A stretch of 20,692 nt of DNA. It comes from a virus. Shown here piece after piece: positions 19,866 to 20,692 of this stretch. The position numbers and the translations under genes are program-made. The number at the start of each line of letters is the position of its first letter. Positions within the stretch are counted from its first letter, which is position 1. The DNA lies in IMG/VR virus record IMGVR_UViG_3300024344_000159, positions 1 to 20,692 of that record; one strand, written 5' to 3'. The notes beneath the pieces are model-generated. The model worked only from the letters and a program-made list of their open reading frames with translations. It had not been told where the DNA came from and did not search any database.

Positions 19866-20691
19866 TCTGAACTCCTTGTGGGGTGTAGTCCCACATATCC
19901 TGCTGAATGCCTTGATGCACCAGTTCCAGAACTGCCGCTTCAATGGCACTTCTAACTGCATAGGTCGCAGTCTCGTTTCTGGCGGCTCCTGCTTCAATCT
20001 CCACAAGTTCAGTACCGCCAGTTTCTGTAAATATAAAGGTATCAAAATTAGTCGCTGTTGAATATATCTGCTTGCTGGTAATGACATTCAACAACACCTG
20101 TCCCGTTTGCACGAGAATGGCCCTCAGAGCCACTGTAACCTCATCCACTCGGTACTGTGCGCTTGCACCTATACCCAAATAACGCGCCCCTGCGCCGCCA
20201 CTCAGAAGGTTTGTGTCGTAACCAATGATGCCACCAGCCAAGATCAATCCAGAAAATAGCAGAGGCTCTAACTGATTAGCGCCCTCTCCATCATAATTAT
20301 TTCGTGTTGAAATAATAAGCTGTCGTTCTCTGGTCAAAACATCAAGATTTGCGCGTTCTGCAACGAGAAACCACTTACCATTACCCGCTGCCATTAGTGC
20401 ATCTATAAGGAAGCTGTCTGCCCCCTGGGTTACGGCAGTGCTGAATAAAGCCATGTTATCGGCTGTAGCTCTTTGCCCTGTTTGATCTGCAAAAGAATAA
20501 ACGCTCACGACAGCTTTTTGACGTGGCATAGCAAGGTTTTGCAACTCAGTAAGGGTTGGTCTCTCTATCCGTGGCTCAGGTGAGCAATAATTACTTAAAG
20601 TTCCACAGCGATAGGGATCAACACTCACACATCCTGAGACTGTGAGTACCAAAGCGCATAAGGCTAAAGCGCGCACTCGTCTGTACTGCAA
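19849..20691 (-). CDS. csgG: CsgG-like curli secretion lipoprotein (start uncertain at right edge)
   Basis: The protein has a lipoprotein signal (LALCALVLTVSGC, lipobox VSGC), then VVSVYSFADQTGQ, FSTAVTQGADSFLIDALM, KWFLVAERANLDVLTRERQLI, LILAGGIIGYDTNLLSGGAGA, RYLGIGASAQYRVDEVTVALR and QTGQVLLNVITSKQI. It follows E. coli CsgG (277 residues) along its whole length. CsgG forms a nine-subunit outer-membrane channel that secretes curlin. The first possible start here is a TTG two bases from the window edge (280 residues). A GTG at 20676 would place the lipid cysteine at residue 16, as in E. coli. The gene may also begin outside the window. It is the first visible gene of the leftward operon. Confidence 0.93.
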   Translation of the reverse strand: MQYRRVRALALCALVLTVSGCVSVDPYRCGTLSNYCSPEPRIERPTLTELQNLAMPRQKAVVSVYSFADQTGQRATADNMALFSTAVTQGADSFLIDALMAAGNGKWFLVAERANLDVLTRERQLIISTRNNYDGEGANQLEPLLFSGLILAGGIIGYDTNLLSGGAGARYLGIGASAQYRVDEVTVALRAILVQTGQVLLNVITSKQIYSTATNFDTFIFTETGGTELVEIEAGAARNETATYAVRSAIEAAVLELVHQGIQQDMWDYTPQGVQNEITD

Positions 20692-20692
20692 A

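Noticed and set aside
19866-20087. Longer start for the degenerate curlin protein
   Set aside because: The extra 74 residues are the csgG sequence in another frame. The start at 19865 has AAGGAG and creates a signal peptide.
14063-20691. Ordinary bacterial chromosome island with curli genes
   Set aside because: Phage-type small genes are interleaved and overlapping between the curli genes and the cyclase, and the rest of the window is phage-like. A prophage remains possible, since no lifestyle gene is visible.

Overview
The window looks like part of the genome of a double-stranded DNA phage (or prophage) of a Gram-negative, probably marine, bacterium. The phage evidence is dense, overlapping small genes arranged in four alternating strand blocks. 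They include a fused TOPRIM primase-helicase, a RusA-type resolvase, a PD-(D/E)XK nuclease, a DUF1071-type annealing protein, a protein with an SSB-like acidic tip, a DUF3310 protein, and small zinc and basic proteins of kinds common in marine phages. The Gram-negative host is inferred from the CsgG-type outer-membrane lipoprotein. No integrase, repressor, tRNA, DNA polymerase, terminase or capsid gene is visible, so lifestyle and virion type cannot be read from this piece.

Block 1 (about 1-6850, + strand) is an early-type region of small unknown genes around an SNF2-family helicase, with several genes sharing a similar ribosome-binding leader. A strong intrinsic terminator at 4693-4718 divides it. 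After that comes a 240-base leader with repeated CTCAAGCT motifs and a candidate promoter, then a second run of small genes ending at a terminator at 6872-6914. Block 2 (about 6970-9243, - strand) holds RusA followed by the primase-helicase. Block 3 (9275-14049, + strand) is a compact recombination and ssDNA-metabolism operon: a small conserved protein, the PD-(D/E)XK nuclease, two small proteins, the annealing protein, the SSB-like protein, conserved phage hypotheticals, zinc microproteins, DUF3310 and a GNAT-like protein. Base composition looks more AT-rich here than in block 1 (judged by eye).

Block 4 (14063-20692, - strand, read right to left) is the striking part. It encodes a CsgG-like secretion lipoprotein, a degenerate curlin-repeat protein, a secreted FecR-domain protein with a short curlin-like tail, and a second protein with ten regular curlin repeats. 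These are followed by five small lysine-rich phage proteins, a small hypothetical protein, and a membrane class III adenylate cyclase with a CHASE2 sensor domain. Genes overlap or nearly touch throughout, so the curli genes, the phage-type basic genes and the cyclase look like one transcription unit. The simplest reading is that the element carries its own amyloid-export module plus a cAMP-signalling module. Their combined role (surface remodelling, superinfection exclusion, adhesion or altered host cAMP) is inference.
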